Below are positions 62,088 through 64,000 of a stretch of DNA of 64,000 bases, piece after piece. The notes beneath the pieces are model-generated. The model saw only the letters and a list, made by a program, of their open reading frames with translations. It had not been told where the DNA came from and made no database searches. This stretch comes from Anaerolineae bacterium. GTDB taxonomy: Bacteria > Chloroflexota > Anaerolineae > Promineifilales > Promineifilaceae. The position numbers and the translations under genes were made by a program. How positions within the stretch are numbered: position 1 is the first letter of the stretch; every line of letters begins with the position of its first letter. The stretch lies in contig JADLAX010000031.1 in the NCBI GenBank assembly GCA_020848035.1, forward strand, positions 30,164 to 94,163. The letters run 5' to 3'.

Positions 62088-62186
62088 TCACAAATATCTT
62101 TCCTGGTCACAGGCGCAAAGGTTGGCATATCCACCAACGGCGTTACGGAATTTAACGATGATGCTCTCGAAGAACATTGTATTCAT
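62088..62186 (-). CDS. Tiny gene: 32-residue peptide with complete expression signals
   Basis: The open frame from ATG 62186 to TGA 62088 encodes 32 residues, beginning MNTMFFESIIVKFRN and ending ANLCACDQERYL. AAGGAGATAGG stands ten bases before the ATG, a promoter TTGACG-N17-TATAGT lies upstream and a strong terminator starts 28 bases after the stop. Such a complete set of signals argues for a real, monocistronic small protein. The first half is amphipathic and hydrophobic; the second has GGY and a Cys-Ala-Cys pair. It could be a peptide precursor, a small regulatory protein or a metal binder. The ABC exporter downstream has its own start. I recognise no family. Confidence 0.72.
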   Translation of the reverse strand: MNTMFFESIIVKFRNAVGGYANLCACDQERYL

Positions 62187-62231
62187 TTGCGCCTATCTCC
62201 TTTAAGTTTCTGCTAATTTTTTAGCCCCGGC

Positions 62232-62260
62232 ACTATAACATAGGTTATTTTGAGCGTCAA
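62232..62260 (-). promoter_or_regulatory. Promoter of the 32-codon gene
   Basis: On the minus strand TTGACG (62260-62255), 17 bases, TATAGT (62237-62232). The transcript would have a leader of about 40 bases with the AAGGAG site. Confidence 0.8.
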
Positions 62261-62302
62261 GGCAAAAGACCAACCAGTTTTCAGGCCGGAAAAAAGTAGA
62301 AG

Positions 62303-62375
62303 TACGCCCGGAGAGATTCGAACTCCCAACCCCTTGGTTCGAAGCCAAGTGCTCTATCCATTGAGCTACGGGCGC
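62303..62375 (-). tRNA. tRNA-Arg, anticodon TCG
   Basis: Cloverleaf on the minus strand: acceptor GCGCCCG with CGGGCGT, anticodon stem CTTGG/CCAAG with loop CTTCGAA (TCG), and T arm GGGAG-TTCGAAT-CTCTC-like. The anticodon reads CGA (and relatives). CCA is not encoded. Confidence 0.95.
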
Positions 62376-62388
62376 AGGTAAAGACGGT

Positions 62389-62448
62389 TAAAAGTAAAAA
62401 GTGATAAGTAAAAAGTTGAAGTCACTTTTCACTTATCACTTTTTACTT
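62389..62448. repeat. Hairpin repeat AAAAGTGATAAGTAAAAAGT between tRNAs
   Basis: AAAAAGTGATAAGTAAAAAG and its reverse complement CTTTTTACTTATCACTTTTT type arms (with TCACTTTTCACTTATCACTT) enclose a short loop. It separates the two tRNA genes. Confidence 0.85.
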
Positions 62449-62457
62449 ACGATAAAG

Positions 62458-62531
62458 GGCGAGTGGTGGGATTCGAACCCACGGTCTTCTGGGCCACAAC
62501 CAGACGCGTTAACCACTACGCTACACCCGCC
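62458..62531 (-). tRNA. tRNA-His, anticodon GTG
   Basis: Acceptor GCGGGTG with CACTCGC, anticodon stem TCTGG/CCAGA with loop TTGTGGC (GTG), T loop TTCGAAT. The encoded extra 5' G facing C73 is the identity mark of tRNA-His. CCA is not encoded. Confidence 0.96.
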
Positions 62532-62577
62532 ATAGAAGCGGTGCAAATGCTATCATAACTGCCCCGAAGTGACAACT

Positions 62578-62607
62578 GTTGCCAACAATTGGCAACAACC
62601 TTACAAT
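62578..62607 (+). promoter_or_regulatory. Promoter with palindromic operator before the kinase gene
   Basis: GTTGCCAA-CAA-TTGGCAAC (62578-62596) is a perfect inverted repeat lying between a TTGCCA -35 (62580-62585) and TACAAT (62602-62607; spacer 16). The ATG at 62615 follows seven bases later without a Shine-Dalgarno site, so the mRNA may be leaderless and the palindrome a repressor site. Confidence 0.55.
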
Positions 62608-62614
62608 GCAGGCC

Positions 62615-63775
62615 ATGAGTGAACAGAAATTGGTGTTAAACGGCCGTTACGCCCTTCTAGAGCGCATCGGCAGCGGCGGAATGTCTGTGGTCTACAAAGC
62701 ACAGGATCGCTCCCTGGGCCGCATCGTTGCCGTTAAGATGATGCACGAAAGCTTCACCAACGACAGCGGTTTCCTGAAGCGCTTTCAGCAAGAAGCCCAC
62801 GCTGCCGCCAATCTGGCTCACCCCAACATTGTCACCGTGCACGACATTGGCCAGGACGAATACAATCATTACATCGTCATGGAATATGTCGAAGGGCGCA
62901 CCCTCAAAGAAATCATTCGCAGTTACCACGAAGCCCCCATGCCCTTCGGCCACGCCCTCGACCTGATCATTCAGGTGTGCAACGGCATCGGCTACGCCCA
63001 CCGGGCTAACCTGGTCCACTGCGATGTCAAGCCGCAAAACGTCATCGTCACCGTGGACGACCAGGTGAAGGTGGCCGATTTTGGCATTGCCCGGGCCATC
63101 AGCACGGCCACCCAGGTGCAGCAAGTGAGCCAGGTGTGGGGCACCCCGCAATATTTCTCGCCGGAGCAAGCCGCGGGCGACGCCCCCACCCCGGCCTCCG
63201 ACGTCTATTCGATTGGCGTCATTCTGTTTGAGATGCTCACCGGGCAGCTGCCGTTTGCGGCCGAGTCGCACACGGCAATGGCTTTGAAGCACCTGCACAC
63301 GCCACCGCCGCTGGTCACAGAACTAAATCCGGCGGTGCCCACCCAGCTGGCCCAAATTGTCAACAAGCTGCTGGCCAAAGAACCGGCCGGGCGATACCGT
63401 ACCGCCGGGCAGTTGGGGCGCATCCTCAGCACCTACCGCCAGCAAGGCCAGGAAGAAACCGGGCCGATTTACCCACCGATGGCCGCCACGCAGCAGTCGC
63501 CCACCTGGCAGCAGCCACCCGCTGTGCCTGTCGCCGAGCTAAAAACAGAAATCTACCAGCGCCCGCCTCAACCCGCCGAGGGTGAAGCGGTTACACGACC
63601 GCCGATGCGCCCAATCCCCAAACCAACCGAAACAATTACGATCGCGGTTAACAGCCACTCAGATGCCACGGCCGAAATGGACTGGACGGCCGTTTCTCTC
63701 GGACTATTTGCCCTGGTTGCTCTCCTTGGGCTGGTTCCCCTCTGGTACCTCGTCTTTCGCGCCTGGGTAGGGTAG
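62615..63775 (+). CDS. Serine/threonine protein kinase, membrane-anchored (PknB-like)
   Basis: The 386-residue protein has a Hanks-type kinase domain (about 12-275): GSGGMSVVYKA loop, Lys in IVAVKMM, HCDVKPQN catalytic loop, DFG and GTPQYFSPEQ activation segment. The usual HRD is HCD here; the catalytic Asp is kept, but the Arg that links to a phosphorylated activation loop is missing, as in non-RD kinases. A Pro/Gln-rich juxtamembrane stretch (about 285-350) and one C-terminal membrane helix follow, without PASTA domains. I prefer ATG 62615; 62606 is in frame too. Confidence 0.92.
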   Translation: MSEQKLVLNGRYALLERIGSGGMSVVYKAQDRSLGRIVAVKMMHESFTNDSGFLKRFQQEAHAAANLAHPNIVTVHDIGQDEYNHYIVMEYVEGRTLKEIIRSYHEAPMPFGHALDLIIQVCNGIGYAHRANLVHCDVKPQNVIVTVDDQVKVADFGIARAISTATQVQQVSQVWGTPQYFSPEQAAGDAPTPASDVYSIGVILFEMLTGQLPFAAESHTAMALKHLHTPPPLVTELNPAVPTQLAQIVNKLLAKEPAGRYRTAGQLGRILSTYRQQGQEETGPIYPPMAATQQSPTWQQPPAVPVAELKTEIYQRPPQPAEGEAVTRPPMRPIPKPTETITIAVNSHSDATAEMDWTAVSLGLFALVALLGLVPLWYLVFRAWVG

Positions 63776-63921
63776 CTTTCCCGCCTCACCGCCTCTCGCC
63801 ATGCTTTTTCCTTTCTGTTATACTGCTATTTTGCAGAGAGTTGACCCGCTCTGGCCAGTATTGCTAAGGGCAGTTGGGTCATACCTGGCCAAAGCAGCTT
63901 GCTCCCGTTGGAGGATTTTTC

Positions 63922-64000
63922 ATGAACTCAACCAAGATGACCCGATGGTTTGTCTCCTTACTCATTGGTGTTGCCATTCTGGCCATTGTGTGGAGCTACA
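63922..64000 (+). CDS. Membrane protein, N-terminal fragment cut by window edge (possibly FtsH)
   Basis: ATG 63922 follows a strong GGAGG site at 63910-63914. The first 26 residues (MNSTKMTRWFVSLLIGVAIL...) form a short polar start and one membrane helix. This could be the beginning of the AAA+ protease FtsH, whose N-terminus looks like this, but the fragment is too short to decide. The 146-bp gap before it holds TATACT near 63818, possibly a promoter. Confidence 0.5.
   Translation, partial: MNSTKMTRWFVSLLIGVAILAIVWSY

Overview
The window looks like a chromosomal segment of a Gram-negative-type, GC-rich (roughly 57-60% by eye) environmental bacterium, most plausibly a Chloroflexota (Anaerolineae/Ardenticatenia-like) genome. 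This is inferred from lipoproteins with long Pro/Thr linkers (PTxTP type), the gene mix (NrfHA, alkyl-DHAP-synthase-like flavoprotein, DUF3662/FHA pair, serine/threonine kinase, PIN and HEPN genes) and many small dispersed hairpin repeats. No phage, plasmid, IS transposase or CRISPR array was seen.

Layout. 1-2242: a cut-off gene and a ZnuA-type metal-binding lipoprotein that share a 17-bp palindromic operator, then a Crp/Fnr regulator. 2553-4442: the nrfHA ammonia-forming nitrite reductase pair. 4766-7518: tandem aldolase-fold protein, lone receiver domain, membrane-anchored linker protein. 7588-13640: AGPS-like oxidase, hydantoinase A, two paralogous membrane proteins. 13778-18326: purine salvage genes (xpt, a kinase-like gene, guaA) and a polyprenyl diphosphate synthase. 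18465-24784: DUF559 remnant, CoA-transferase pair, Clp-type AAA+ protein with a worn first ATPase domain, papain-fold protein, AT-rich HEPN gene. 25025-36724: giant cytoplasmic-looking metzincin, three envelope proteins, PadR regulator, polyamine-type ABC transporter (D, B, C, no A), two FHA proteins. 36973-49132: selD read through an in-frame TGA (selenocysteine), M24 peptidase, two glycosyltransferases, coiled-coil protein, selB, aldo/keto reductase, AT-rich AbiU2/HEPN gene. 49156-57532: lipoproteins, EamA transporter, DinB and Lrp genes, VanY and CapA-type envelope enzymes, a PIN/Phd toxin-antitoxin pair. 57635-64000: a heterodimeric ABC exporter, a 32-codon gene with its own promoter, Shine-Dalgarno site and terminator, two tRNAs, a serine/threonine kinase and the start of a membrane protein.

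Three window-wide signals are the most unusual. First, the palindrome ACGGCCGT (often AACGGCCGTT) occurs about 110 times by my manual count, against one or two expected; it lies in genes and between them, recalling but not matching the cyanobacterial HIP1 element. Second, small hairpin repeats of several families fill most gaps and have also entered genes in frame (hydantoinase, guaA, capA). Third, several genes without a Shine-Dalgarno site carry a TAnnnT box 6-9 nt before the ATG, suggesting leaderless mRNAs. selD and selB together show that the organism uses selenocysteine.
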